Assembly: GCA_038496445.1 (NCBI GenBank)
Contig: JALMLS010000062.1
Span: 186,001 to 250,000, forward strand
Origin: Trichosphaerium sp. ATCC 40318
Taxonomy: Eukaryota > Discosea > Flabellinia > Trichosidae
DNA: 64,000 nucleotides
Direction: 5' to 3'
Both the position numbers and the translations under genes were made by a program. Positions 10,769 to 22,960 of this stretch are shown piece after piece. The notes beneath the pieces are model-generated. The model did no database searches. It saw only the letters and a list, made by a program, of their open reading frames with translations, and had not been told where the DNA came from. Position 1 is the stretch's first letter, and each line of letters starts with the position of its first letter.

Positions 10769-13700
10769 CAAACCCTTACGGCAATGTTTTTGTATATTGT
10801 CTCATTAAATGCCCACAAATACCACTTATTTGCCTTTAAAGCGGTTTTATTATGTTATTGTGTTTGTTACTAAACAATAATGTTGAACGTTAAGAAGCAG
10901 TGTACCCTGATGCTTGTCCAAAGTATGATCAGTTTACCGACACGCTGGTTACCAATCGAAAAAAACTAGTATTCTTTGTTTTTGTTCGTACCTGTTCACT
11001 AGAATAGGCAATAACACCGTACGGGCGATTAGTAATAATAGTACTTCCGTGCTAGCTGTTTGTAAGAAAGTTAACCAGTAGAGTTTTCAGTGAACACATT
11101 TGACATGCAATGTGTCATTGTTGAGTATACAATAGCTTCGTATGGTCAGCGTAGCACTGCTACAGAACTTGCTATGCATACTCCGTTAGTGACTTGTAGT
11201 ATACTGGCGACAAATATTATTGAAGCTGTTGACTTAGCGTTGATTAAGGTGGTTAAAAAAAAATAAAAAAGAAAACGTACGCACTATTTTGTTAAAAACC
11301 TCGCTGTAACAATGAAGTTATCGATAGGTTAATCTGGCGGTAGCTAATTAGAATCAGATAGCCAACATGATTAGTAAACGCACCAGTACGTTAAAAGCGC
11401 ACTGTTGTTCTTGGATGATGTGTTTGATGCACTCTGAAATAAATGGAGGTACTAGGATACGATTTTTTGTTATTGTCTCGTTGAAAACATACGGAGCACT
11501 TTAATGAACGAATATTGACCCCTTTCAATCCAAAAAACCAACCAGGCTAAAAAAAGCGCTAGGTTAGTTGTGTCGCATGGTCACGCCAAGGCATTGATAC
11601 TGGCGCACGGTAATACACAATTGGTCACTATTTAGAAAGCATACAGCCTTTGATCCAAAATCGCAGCGAAAAACCTGGTGATAACTAAAAACTGCACGTT
11701 CTATTAAGAAACAGCGCGTATTATTTGCACAGAAGCATTAATCCATGCTTGCCTTCATCGGATAGACTAGCTTGCAATTTATACGTGCCCAACTCTAAAA
11801 AGATAGTAAGCAACAAGACATTACGTCAGAATGCGTACCAATGATGTTTGTCCAACAAGATGATTTCATACAAAGCTTCAAGAACTCAACGAAATTGCTA
11901 CAAATACACTACATTCCACCGTATAAAATCTGGCAATTGCTTCAGCGATTAGTAACCTCCGTAGAAAGTGGTGGCGTTTATAGCAAAAAAAAACCGTTGT
12001 GGTCTTGAGGCAACCAGTTGCTTACTCACAATAGAGAGGTAACTAATATTGCTCATTACTGTCGTTTAGTTTTAATTTCTAATTTTCGCTCATACTTAGT
12101 GTTCCCCTCGGAAAAGCGCATGATACATTCAGTGCAACTGTGGGCAAGCTAAACGTTTAATTTTGTAGATACCGTGTACACAGATTATTTTGAAGGTATG
12201 TCCTCGTAAGCTTTCTATTGCACTTTCTAACTATTATTCAGGCGTCAATTAACAATTTTGTATGCAATTGATATTTTCAGTCGCATCTATTCATGACTAC
12301 AATTTCACCTCACGCTCAAATAAAGCTTGAACTCGGTATGCCTGCGTTTCTATAGACAGTTTCTACACGAAGGAGCCTATTTTATACTCTAACTCTACGG
12401 CACAACAGAAATAAGATACACCTACGCGATGCGGATATACTACAGCCGGAGAAGTAGAGCAAGATTCGAAATTAAGCAAGTTGGAACTTTTTGAAGCAAC
12501 AGCCATCGTCAGGAGTAAGTTGTTGGCGTGGAATTCAAGTATTCAGGTTGCAGATAATATTGGCTTTGTAGAAATATTAAAACACCTCGTTAGCGTTCGA
12601 TATTACGTGAGTGTGGGTGTTAGCCACAAATTAAAAGGTACGAAGCATTTTCGAAGCTTTCTTGATGAAGATTCTGGCTTTACCCAAACGTTAACACGTT
12701 AAATAGTGCAACATGAGCTATTTACATGAATTCCACCGAAGAATTACCTCTTGGGCCACTGATTACTTTTTTTTTGGTTTTACATCGAAAGCGAAGTTGC
12801 ATTTCCATGCACGTACTGTACGTTTAAGACAAATTTGATTCGATTAAAGAAGGTTGTTATACATTGTATAAAACAGACCCAAACCTATCCAGAACGTATA
12901 CTCAACCCCTCACAATACGTTTCCGCGCATTAAAAGTACGAAAGCTTCATTATTTTGCATTTTTTGAATCCCATAATTTATTTACAACTGACATTTACTT
13001 AGATAAAAGGAAACCAGAATATTCATAAAGTGTATCAAGTTGAACCAGTAATATTGATACATCCACATGACGCTTGCCCAGACTTGAAAGCATGTGAGTT
13101 GTTAGCACAATACAGAAAACCCAACAAGCAAAGATACACACAGCTTAGTAACCAATGTTCCATGAGAGGCATCGGTGAATCTATCTCCGTATGGAGGGTT
13201 GTGCAATCTCTAAGTACCCGGCTTAGTAACCATATAGCATTGGTGAATCAATCTCCGTAGGAGGGCCTATGGGTGCTGAAAATTAACAACGTGTTAATTT
13301 TTTGTTTTCGGCTCTTGTTGGGTTGATATATTCTCCGCAGCGTGTCGTAACTATTACTCCATTGTTCGTTCCAATCGCAGTAGTTGGTGGACATAAATAA
13401 AATGAATGTTCTTCGAGAATGTAAAGTGTAATTCCTGCCTACGCATGCTTGGTTAATTTCACGATTAATACGTTCGAAGAGTGCAAAGACTACAGAATCC
13501 AGACCAACTGCGCAAATACACGAACGTAAAGTTGTTTTAGTAGATTTTTTGCAAACCAACTCTAAATGACCTAATATCGCTGTAACTAACTAATTTTGAT
13601 GCGTTGTCGCCGACAAAATGACGTACCGGTTTTTCGCTTTGAACAGCTTGCAAGTTATTAAATAAAGCATTCTAAAACGTCACCTGCCTATTTAGACCTT

Positions 13701-16022
13701 TTTGGCGACGTTCCAGCAAACAAAACGTGATTTTGCCAAAGATGTAACGACACGCTAAAAACGTATTTCGTACTCTTTACTATTTCTCCGTGCGCCTGAG
13801 GTTATTATCGAGATACTATAACGCCATTCCGTGAGTAATCGATGTCTTTGCCGGTTTTTTTTAAATATTTGAAAAAGTCAAGTGGCATCGTAAATTCTAG
13901 TCAGACTGCGAAGTTTTGCCACAAATAGATTGCTACGCAGTTCGGCTCAGCTTATCGCATTTTAAGTCAAAATACTTAGCTTCTCAACCTCAACAACTCC
14001 TCTAGTACTGTCCTTCATCACAACATCATCGCCAACCTATTTTCAATACGAACGACTAAGCGCAAAGTGCAGTCTTTGCATAAACTTGCTCGTCAGCCTC
14101 AGCATCCGTGCTACAGCAACGGCACTAAAGGAGACAGGTAACGCAAGTAGCAACCATCCAAAAGCTGGCTACGCGCACTTGACAGTATCTTCACAAAGCA
14201 TTTAGCATCATGCCTAAGGGTATGATACAACTAGGTGGTACGAACGGAAGATTGGCAATAGTGAAATCTACAAATTCCTGGACGAAGGCTTCCATGACTA
14301 CAGATGTCTCTCATTGGATACTTGGCTGTAGAACTTTATCTAGGCGACCACGCGGGAATGGATCGATATGATCAACACAACGCGATTCGAGTACCTCGCA
14401 GAGCAATACACAAATTCTGGGCGACAAACTAACAGACTGACAGAAGCCAGGGCTCCAGAGTGTTCGTTAATTTGTTCAGAAATGCTTTGACAAAACACAA
14501 CTGCAGTGGCTCTACTGGCCACATAGTTGATGCCATTTGCGTCCACAACACGCATCACGAGTTTCTCTCGTGCTTGCAAGAATAATCTATAAAAAAACGC
14601 TTGTATTGAAAAACAACTCTCAAAATAAATGTACTATACCTCATACCAGCTTGCCTTCCGTTGTTTGTAGGTTGTAATAGAAGTTAGGTCAGTTGGACTA
14701 AGATCCCTAAAGTTCCTCACTTTCATGTCTTTCAGGGCCATCCATTCACCGTCTTTGGAATAAACGTCTTTTATGACATTAACTTTTGATACCTCTGTAT
14801 TCTAGGCACAAGTAAAACAATACATGATTAAATGTCTAACAAATACCTGCGAAGATACTTGGTTATCCAAGGCTGTGGCTAATCCAATGAAAACGCGAGG
14901 TAATGCGATGAAGCGAATAGCAGTTTTTGCTGGTACTTTTTTGTAGATTAAAGACGATAATAAGAGACTTTGTAATGGCAATGACACTGCTCACAGGGTT
15001 GGTTATTTTACTTACGAGTGACAAAATTAACAATATGACTACAACTCAAATCAACGTTGATGGTGCTATAGTTAGATCTAAACAAGTAGATAGCCAAATA
15101 GCAACTTTACTGCCATTAACTACTTGCAGTATCAATTTTGTTTTGTTCCTTTTTGTCGTGTCTTTAACCCATGTCAAAACACATTCGTTGTCAGAGTGAT
15201 GTAGAACCTTACACGACACTTTTTTTATCACATGCTTTCCACCAGTGCTTCTTCCAGTAACAAAAGGAGTCTAAATTCTATTGTTCAAGTTTTTTGCCAC
15301 ATATGAAAATCCTGTTTATACAGCGATATACAACTGTTCAGGGCTTTATGTAGGATGGCGAGGGGGGAAAAAGTAGGGACTGAACAAACAGAACTGTAGG
15401 AGTACAAGAGAACCATTCGATAGATTACAAAACATGTTACAAGTAAGTCACTAGGTGAAAACATCTATGTTGACTGTTAAACAACATCTTCTGAATTCAA
15501 ATCAACTATTGATTACAGATCCACTCATCACTTTGACGGAATATGGATTGTCACGAAACAAAATTGGGTGTTTATTTTACCCGGGTACAATTCACAAAAG
15601 TTGCGGGATTTATGCATCCTAACTTTTCACTTCCGTTCTGTTTTCTTTGAATCTGTGAACTAGTTTTTAAGCTAAACTTTCTACCACAACATGGAATGTC
15701 CTTAAAAATACAACCGCAAATAAGTATCTTATCAAAACCGAGTTCCTTTTCGGGCCCATAGACCCAGTACCCAATGGAACGCATCCCAAAACCCCTTTCG
15801 CAAAAATACAAGCTTGTAAAAAATTCCCTACTTCGCCAGCTACCTTGACAGATACAAGTTCTTGACGCTAAACTCCTATAAGGTTCCTAAAGGTAATTGA
15901 CATGGTTATTTTTCAAAGAAATTTCTCCTGTGACGTAATATGTGTTTGTGACCTAAAAAAATGAAACCAAAATCACATGTTTTCAAAAACAGCAAAACCG
16001 CAAACCAAAAAATCTCAAGACA
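10769..16022. other. Gene-poor 5 kb region
   Basis: Mostly AT-rich sequence with short open frames and no family match I can support. Possible remnants: a 73-codon frame at 12481-12702, a minus frame around 13248-13559, and a pair of exon-like stretches at about 14518-15230. A local duplication lies at about 13140-13265. No tRNA, CRISPR or terminal-repeat element was found. Confidence 0.4.
14518..14945 (-). pseudogene. Possible exon remnants of a protein resembling H-type lectins
   Basis: Minus-strand stretches read like protein and join across a GTATTTG...CTAG intron (about 14803-14847): LPRVFIGLATALDNQ, then NTEVSKVNVIKDVYSKDGEW. The PRVFIGLATLDNQ-type pattern recalls repeats in H-type lectin proteins. 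I cannot find a start, signal peptide or confident 3' end, so it is listed as a remnant. Confidence 0.22.
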
Positions 16023-17145
16023 ATGAAACAACACGTCTGTATACTGCTTCTACTTCTGTTATGTGCTACTTCAAGTATCTACGCTTACTGGCAAACACAT
16101 GCCTCTGGTAACCAGATCGTGGCAAAGAGATACCAAAATAGGTATTTTGTCGCAAGCGGACCTTATACAACTATAACGTGGAATGTTGCAGATGGAGATA
16201 AATTCATTCCGATGGAGTACTTATCTTCCACCCACGGTACTTTTACTTTGTTTATAAAGCCGGGTAAAATGTGGATGTTAGCGTACATCGATGATACTAC
16301 AAAGGAGTGGCGTGTCGCGGAAAGCGGGAGAGCTAGAATTGGGTCTTGGCCAACAAAGTGGAACGACAAGTATGTCTCTGGACACTTCGACAGCTCAGCA
16401 CATAAATCTTTGTTCGTACTCAACCCAGACGGTAGATACGCAACTCTCAGTATTGAATATTTCGCTCAATTCGGTCTTGATGGCTTCACGTGGACACAAA
16501 TCCAATACGCAACAAACGGAGACATTTCTTCTTCAGATCAGATTATTTCGGGTTTTTTTGAAGTAATCAACCCTGATCCTCAAACATATGTCGGTTCATA
16601 TCAAATCCACTGGGTATAAAGTGATGAACTACAACAGAAATACAAACAGCTGGGATATTCTATCAAGTACAACGTCAGGACGAATATACTGGTGGGTGAT
16701 CAATCCAAATGACCATTATGTTGTAGGAAGCTTCTATAATTCTCCTAGAGAGGATCTCTTAGCTATAAACTCGTACGGATGGCATCATACAATGAAATTT
16801 GATGGAACTACAAAACAGTTTGTTTATACAGAAGGAGGACATGGAGGTCTTATTGGTGTGTGGGTCATTCATGATAGCGATACTTTTCTCGGTGGGAACT
16901 TTGACGTGTCTTCATATTCTAGCACTGATGCCGTTGTGGCCATTAATCATAATGGTTATTCGCAAATGATGAAGCTTGTGAACAATCAGTGGACTTATGT
17001 AACTGGTAATGCTGGCGATGGGTTGATTGGTACTTGGCATATTGGTTCAGATGACCACTATACGCAAATCGAAGCGGTTGGATATGGGCGCAGCAGATTA
17101 ATTTGCATTGGTACTAGTCAGGCATGGGCAAGTGTTAACGAATAA
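16023..17145 (+). CDS. Secreted repeat protein, possible FG-GAP/VCBS-like propeller, frame broken
   Basis: Single-exon gene starting at 16023 with signal peptide MKQHVCILLLLLLCATSSIY. The body repeats a pattern of about 50 residues: a Tyr-containing strand, GHFDSS or GSFYNS or GNFDVS, a hydrophobic LLAIN or VVAIN strand, then NGY or YGW. This resembles FG-GAP/VCBS-type blades with weak consensus. The frame shifts between about 16588 and 16612: upstream coding ends at 16619 in one frame and the pattern resumes in another (KVMNYNRNTNSW) to the TAA at 17145. A one-base error or mutation is likely. Probably extracellular; ligand unknown. Confidence 0.5.
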
Positions 17146-17743
17146 GAAATAAATTCGCCGTTTTAGTTAAAAATAGTCTTGACTAGCTTGTATTCGTTGA
17201 CTATCGAACCTTGTGTTGTCTTTACTGAACGTACTCAATTTGCCAATACCTGCCTTCTTTTATTTTAAATCGACTCATTACTTATACCAGGCACTTCACT
17301 GGATCTATGTTTGATTCCGTGTACAAAAGCTTATGATATTTGTATCGAAAGAAAAGTACAAACTATATCTGGATGTAGAATTGTTAGATGTGATTGCAGG
17401 CGTAGTTGCTTTGAGAGATTTCCATTGGTACCACCAAACTAGAACTTACAGAAATTTCAAGTTTTTTTTCTTTTTTTCTTGTTCTTTGAATTTTGATAAA
17501 ACATATTTGGCGACACGAGCAGGATTTGAACCTGCGCGGGCGAAGCTATGTGATTGTGAACTTTTTATGTTAATTGCGGTAGACAATTTACGATTAAAAA
17601 TTGCGATAAATTTTTCTCAATTATTTCTTAGTACTATAATACGATTTTATTGAATAATCTGGCCTTTTCAAGTAATCTCATCCGCAGTTATAGGAAGGGT
17701 GTACGAAACACTATACTTAGGACCAATGCACGCATTGCTACGC
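17146..17743. other. Intergenic with a tRNA-Ser-like 3' half
   Basis: AT-rich spacer between the secreted repeat protein and copy E. Its only recognisable content is the tRNA 3'-half-like element at 17511-17552. Confidence 0.45.
17511..17552 (-). other. tRNA-Ser-like 3' half
   Basis: On the minus strand this reads as the long variable arm, T-arm and 3' acceptor strand of a serine tRNA: CTTCGCCCGCGCAGG, then the B box GGTTCAAATCC, then CTGCTCGTGTCG. The matching 5' half (GACACGA, D-arm, anticodon) is absent from the adjacent bases upstream on that strand. It is therefore a 3' relic or a tRNA-derived fragment, not a working gene. Confidence 0.5.
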
Positions 17744-19736
17744 TTACGAGTCTGTGAGTTCTACCATTGATTTATCTCCTCGCGTTGCGGTTGCGACGCT
17801 CTAGAAACAATATTAGTGATTGTGTTAACGTACCAATTAATTAATTTGTTTACAACGAACCTTTGAGGCAAATGGAAATACACGATCGCGTATTGGTTTA
17901 ACAAAAACGGTAACTAGTATTACCACCAATACAATGAGTGCAACAACAATGGGTACAGCTATAGCCACTGCCAATGGGAAAGAGTCGGAGTTACAAACAT
18001 CCGATACACTGAATATCACGGACAACTCGCCAGCGTTGTTCTCTTGCGAGTGAGAAACATGTTGACAATCATTGTCATCAAATGTTGCATACACATCAAC
18101 CTCGAAATCATCTTCACAAAGAGTATTGTTTACTGTCAAGAAGTGTATCTTTGTATTACCAACTTCCAGTTCTTTATTAAGATTGATAGTGATGTTTGTG
18201 GAGACAACACAACCTGTAAGTATTAGCATAACTAGTAAACACTTACGAAAAAATCTAAACGTACTGCCAATTGTGAGTACAGGTACACGGCCTGTGTCAT
18301 TATGTTGGACTAATACAATAGGTGCTCCTGTCAACGACACTGCAACAATATCTTGTACGATTATAAGACGACCTGAAGGGTGGTGAGTACAAGCTTGAAT
18401 CAAATTTAATACCATCAACACAATCTGCTTGAGTTTGCGTGTTTCCGCAGCTGCTAGGTGGCATAACCGGAGGATCTACTGTTGGTGGCAAGGAAGTAAC
18501 CGCCGTAGGTTCTATGGTTGGTGCTCTTGTTGGAGGTTCTGTAGTAGGTGGTTCCGTTGTAGGTGGTTCCGTTGTTGGTGGAATAGGCACAAGTCGTTGT
18601 AGCATTCCTACCAAAAAGTCGCCTCCTCCATCGTCGAAATTATCGTCTCGCAGAAAGCCTTGATCTCCCAGAACAATGAAAGAACCCAAACCTTATATGT
18701 TTGTTAGTAATGCCAAATAATGAAAACAACAATACCATGAGTGACTTCAAGAATAACGTTGTAAGTCGTTCCATCATACATTAATGTGCCGAGTACGGTT
18801 ACGTTGAATGAAGGCGTAGGGTTAGGTGTAAAGTACCCAAAGATGTTGGTAAAAACTACAGGTGGAGTGGATGATACGGCCTACACGGATTTTAGATTAC
18901 GTTTAAATTAGAAAAGTACATGGAAGACGTCATTCTGGCCATCCGGATCTTCTCTCCTAAATTCAAACATATCTACAAGTAATGAGAACATAAAATTTTA
19001 TTGCTTCCAAAATCAAGCAAACTACATAAGAGTTCAAATAAAAAGCGGCTAGAGATTGGCCCTGAGATACGGAACAAAATAGAGATTTTAGCCCGTAAAC
19101 ATCAAGTTGTTTTTAATTACGAGAAGGTCATTCGGACCGTTAGGATGTTTTTACGGGATGTTCTCTTGTTTCGGACCAATATTTTGGCCGTCACCTCTAA
19201 GATTTTAAAAACTATCACGTGACGGAGAAATTATCGTGAATTCGCTAACACTGTTTCAAAATACGTACCAAGCTCGCTACAGAGGCCTCTGTTGTCGTTT
19301 TCACAAGATAGAAGAGCTTTTCCACCTATAGTCGTAATTACAAAGTTGGCAAGTGGAGTAGAACGATTTACCTCTTTCTATGAACTCTAGGAACGGTGCT
19401 ACTTCTTGTACGTTGTGCTCAAAGGCAAATGGAGCAAATACCTCATCTATGGGCATGTCGGCTGTTATAGACTATCGGGATGAGTAATCAACACTACAAG
19501 GGTAGAAAACGTACTTGGTTGGTTGGAACACGCCAAGAAATATTCTTGTTATTCAAATACATTTGAAAGTCTCTGTACTCTTCTCCGTTGCCCAAAGTAA
19601 ACGTGCCTCTGTACAGAGTCTTAAAGAACTTTCACTAGCATTTTTTGCTTTTTTTTTTGAGGTACCTCGGTTTGTCATAGACGACAATCCCCGCAACTAG
19701 ATAAACTCCAAAGACAACCAAAAGAAGAACTTTCAT
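17744..19736 (-). CDS. Surface protein family copy E, type I membrane protein
   Basis: Complete copy starting at 19736 with signal peptide MKVLLLVVFGVYLVAG. Family exons in order: TFTLGNGEEY and NISWRVP; SITADMPIDEVFAPF and FLEFIERG; GGKALLSCE; DMFEFRREDPDGQND; STPPVVFTNIFGYF; GLGSFIVLGDQGFLRDDNF with a stalk of PPTTE units; RLIIVQDIVAVSLTG; then NTKIHFLTVN, VSDVC and a transmembrane helix. The last exon gives the tail KSVATATRGDKSMVELTDS, stopping at 17744. The acidic PPTTE stalk differs from PPTTV in copies C and D. CACGTG occurs in an intron near 19218. Function unknown. Confidence 0.62.
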
Positions 19737-20093
19737 TCGCAAAACACTGTTTTTATCAAGACAATTAAAATCTTTTGACAAAACGTGACCAAACGTCAAA
19801 AGCACAAACTGCCATTTTGGTTTACATCTGAAAAAAAAAAAAAGGACATATTTGCTGTCAACCCTTTTTTGTTTTAATTACTGGTAAAAAAAGTGAGGTA
19901 AATAATGAAATGTAGGGTTGTACAACTACTTAGAAAACTCTAGTTCCTACTAATTCATCTTAACAACGACACGGTTTGGGAGGAATACTACAACATCTAG
20001 TGACTCTAAGGCAGCCCTTTGATGTTGTTGTCTGCTTGCTTTGATGCAAGCATTTTTATATAATGCTCTGTAGTTGAAGATAATTGTAGATGT
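19737..20093. other. Intergenic between copy E and PC4 gene
   Basis: Promoter side of copy E and 3' flank of the PC4 gene. No other element seen. Confidence 0.4.
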
Positions 20094-20749
20094 TTATAAA
20101 CTTGGTTTAAATCCGTCATCTTCTTCTTTTTTATCATCCTTTTCTTCTTTTTCACTTGGCTTAGATTCAGAGGTTTGTTCATCATTTTCTTTACTTGCGC
20201 TTGTTACTTCAAGCTCAACGTCATCTTCTTTATTATCCAAAGAGTCATTTAGGCGTTTTTCATTCTCTTTAATCTTTTCTGCAAGTTTTTCATCAATTTT
20301 GGGCATAAAAGTCCTTAATCGATACCATTGAGTTGGTGTGAGGCTTATACCTACCAGGTTTCGTAAGCCATTGTTATTCTAGATGAGCTGCGACAAGAAG
20401 TGTTTTTACCTTTCCTTCCTTTCTTTTCAACGCCCTCTCTGTCATGGTAGAACTCTCTGATGTCTATCAACACTCTATTTTGGTAATTTTCTATGTTGAC
20501 TCGTCTGTTGCGAGAAAGCTGTTTAATATTAGTTGTATACGCGATATTACCACGTGCCGCCCATTTTGAGAGTACTTCTGCGTCTTCTTTTTTTTCTTCC
20601 TTAGTTGTGTAAAATTGTACAGCCGGCACTGCAGAGGCTCGCTTGGATACTCTTTGAGTGAAATTATTAGTGTCTGCCAAGATAAAAGCGTCAACTCACC
20701 TGCTACCCAAACACGCGCTCGTGTTTCTGTACAATACTCTTGTTAACAT
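20094..20749 (-). CDS. PC4/SUB1-type single-stranded DNA-binding protein
   Basis: Two exons around the core are clear: LSRNRRVNIENYQNRVLIDI with REFYHDREG, then after an intron GISLTPTQWYRLR and FMPKIDE, which together form the PC4 fold (ssDNA binding, transcription coactivator). The C-terminus is a long acidic Lys/Glu tail (DDVELEV...EKEEKDDKKEEDD). The proposed start at 20749 gives MLTRVLYRNTSA joined by a GTTTGG...CAG intron to YTNNFTQRVSKRASA. This leader is Arg-rich and free of acidic residues, like a mitochondrial presequence. The domain call is strong; the first exon and mitochondrial location are inference. It is divergent from the SUMO-like gene at 21035. Confidence 0.75.
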
Positions 20750-21034
20750 CGTTGTGGGAGGCTTTAGTACGAATTTGAGGAAGTAAGAAGTCAATTGTAT
20801 TCTATAACCAACGCATACCACCTACTACGAAGATCTGACGCGTGAACGTCACAAACGTGGTCTTTTTTCCCGCCAAGGTTGCCATAATTTTTTGTGATCA
20901 AAATACTACGCAATACATCTATGTCTTTGTTTAATGTACGCTTAAAAGCGAAGCAACAGTAATTGTGAACAAAATTGTAGTATGATGGAGCAATAAGTCG
21001 CGAGGAGGCACTAAAAGCAAGCTCAGAACTCATC
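20750..21034. promoter_or_regulatory. Shared intergenic region of divergent PC4 and SUMO-like genes
   Basis: The 285 bases between two divergent start codons should contain both promoters. I see no clear TATA box or repeated motif. Confidence 0.4.
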
Positions 21035-22432
21035 ATGGACGAGGATTCAGATGAAGAGTACGATGTATGCAAGGAAGAAATAAAATCGTCAACTAAACGC
21101 AAAAACGAGTCGGAGGAGAGCAGTCCACGCCCTACAAAAAAAACAAAAAAGACATCTGTTTTAACTCTTGATATAAGTTCCGGAGAAGGTTAGTTCTACC
21201 CGCAAAACCGTTTAAAAAACAACGCACAACCCAACAACGATAAAATTGATTGACAAATGTCATGACATTCGGTTTTTTTTTCTCCACAACAACGTCTCCA
21301 AGCTCTCAAACACTTACACTATTCAAGATGATGACTTGAAAAATCTATTAAGCAGTATTGATGAGATTCCAGACGATGACGTAGAGGATGATTCATCAAG
21401 CTCATTAGAAATTATTACAAAAAAATCAGCGCCTGCTGTGAGGGCTACTGGTTCACACCATAACACTAGATCATCTAGAAATAGGAAACCTGTTCTTGAT
21501 CTACTTGACAGTGACGATGAGGATGACGTGTATGGCGTGGATGAAATTGACGATGTAGAAGAAGTTGTAACTGCTGTTAATTTGACGCTCAAGGTGAGCC
21601 AAAAGTCTGATTCAGCGATTATGAAGGTTATAACAAAAAACGGCCAACTGCCAAAGCCGATGGTGTTCAAATTAAGAATGGTACGTTCTTAAACTATATT
21701 ATAAAGTAATTAGTGGATTGGACTCATGTTTTATCGTTTAGGACCAAAAGTTTTCCACTGTTGTTGATTTATCAAAAAAGATACTTGGTATTGAAAGGAT
21801 ACCTGATTTAAGTGCGTTTTATGGAGTTAAATACCTCACTTGGGCTTTTTTTTTTCCTCTTTATTATTTTTTGTCTAACGTTGATTCAGTCGTTGAGTTG
21901 AAGCTAGATGGCGTTTTAACGGTGCCATTAAATGACACGCCATCATCTCAAGGGATACAAAGAGATGAGGAGGTCACCATCAAATTTTCTTTGCCAGAAA
22001 GTGAAGTACGCACTTACAGATTTTTCTTCAATTTGACATTTCCAAATAAGTACTTACGCCTTTTCTCATAGGACGATGATCTTATTCTCAAGGCATTGCC
22101 ACAAAAAGTAGTAGTTGAGGATAGAATAAGAATTAAGATTCTTGTGAACGGCAAAAGCGAAAAGAAATATAGGCTTGGGAAGGTAGGCACATTTTGTCTA
22201 AGTATTGTTGATTATACTTACTTCTTGTAATGTACTCGTTTTCTTAACGCATTTTTCGTTTTTGTAGAATGACACTTTTGATAAATTATACGCCAAGCTT
22301 GCAACGGAATATAAGGTAGCGAAGTCTGCAGTTAAGCTCACATTTGACGGAGATAAAATCGGACTTAAAGAGACACCAAACGATATTGACTTGGAAGACG
22401 ATGATCAAATTGATTGCAATATAAAACGATGA
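21035..22432 (+). CDS. Rad60/Esc2/NIP45-like protein with tandem SUMO-like domains
   Basis: Start at 21035 gives an acidic, Ser-rich disordered N-terminus with a basic nuclear-localisation-like stretch (RPTKKTKKT). Two beta-grasp domains follow. The first (about VVTAVNLTLKV to VTIKFSLPES) is divergent. The second (from IRIKILVNG, through FDKLYAKLATEY, to KLTFDGDKI and DLEDDDQIDC) is a good Rad60-SLD/SUMO-like domain. There is no C-terminal di-Gly, so it is not processed SUMO. Family members act in genome stability and SUMO signalling, binding the SUMO E2. At least five introns keep frame, some unusually short. Confidence 0.72.
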
Positions 22433-22960
22433 ACCTAGTAAGAGGGTTTAAAAAAGAAAAAAACAAAAACCAAACTTAGCGTCTACTCGCACTTGTATTA
22501 TAAAAGAAAATTAAGACAATCCCTCTTATGGCTTCGTTGTTGAGTTTTAGGGCATTTTAACAAACGACGTATAGTCAGAAAACAGAATCACTTCGCAGTT
22601 GACGTAACGTCATGACGCGATAGATGGTAGCGTGTATCAGCCGTGATGCAGCTGTGTTTAAGACCGAATGATCGGTTTTTTTAAATTGATGGCTTTTTGT
22701 TAGTCAAATTGAAGTCATACAACAACCCAAATACAGCGCAACAGACTGTTTTGGGTGTAGTCGGATAAAAACCTTATGTTTGGAATGAGTTTGCTCATAG
22801 TTTAAATTCCACGTACGTTGTTTACTGTATAAACGGAGATATGCAACGCAGTCCTTGTTGCGGCTTTTGATACTGCGGTATCTAAAGTACAAGCATCGTG
22901 TCTATAATTCCAATCAACAGACGATAATATCATTAATGGAGTACGCATAGGTTTATTAAT
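22433..22960. other. Intergenic, no supported gene
   Basis: Spacer between two plus-strand genes; presumably carries the 3' end of the SUMO-like gene and the ARM-BTB promoter. Nothing else recognised. Confidence 0.4.

Noticed and set aside
21323-21670. Ser/Thr-rich minus-strand frame
   Set aside because: Antisense of the acidic Ser-rich N-terminus of the SUMO-like protein.
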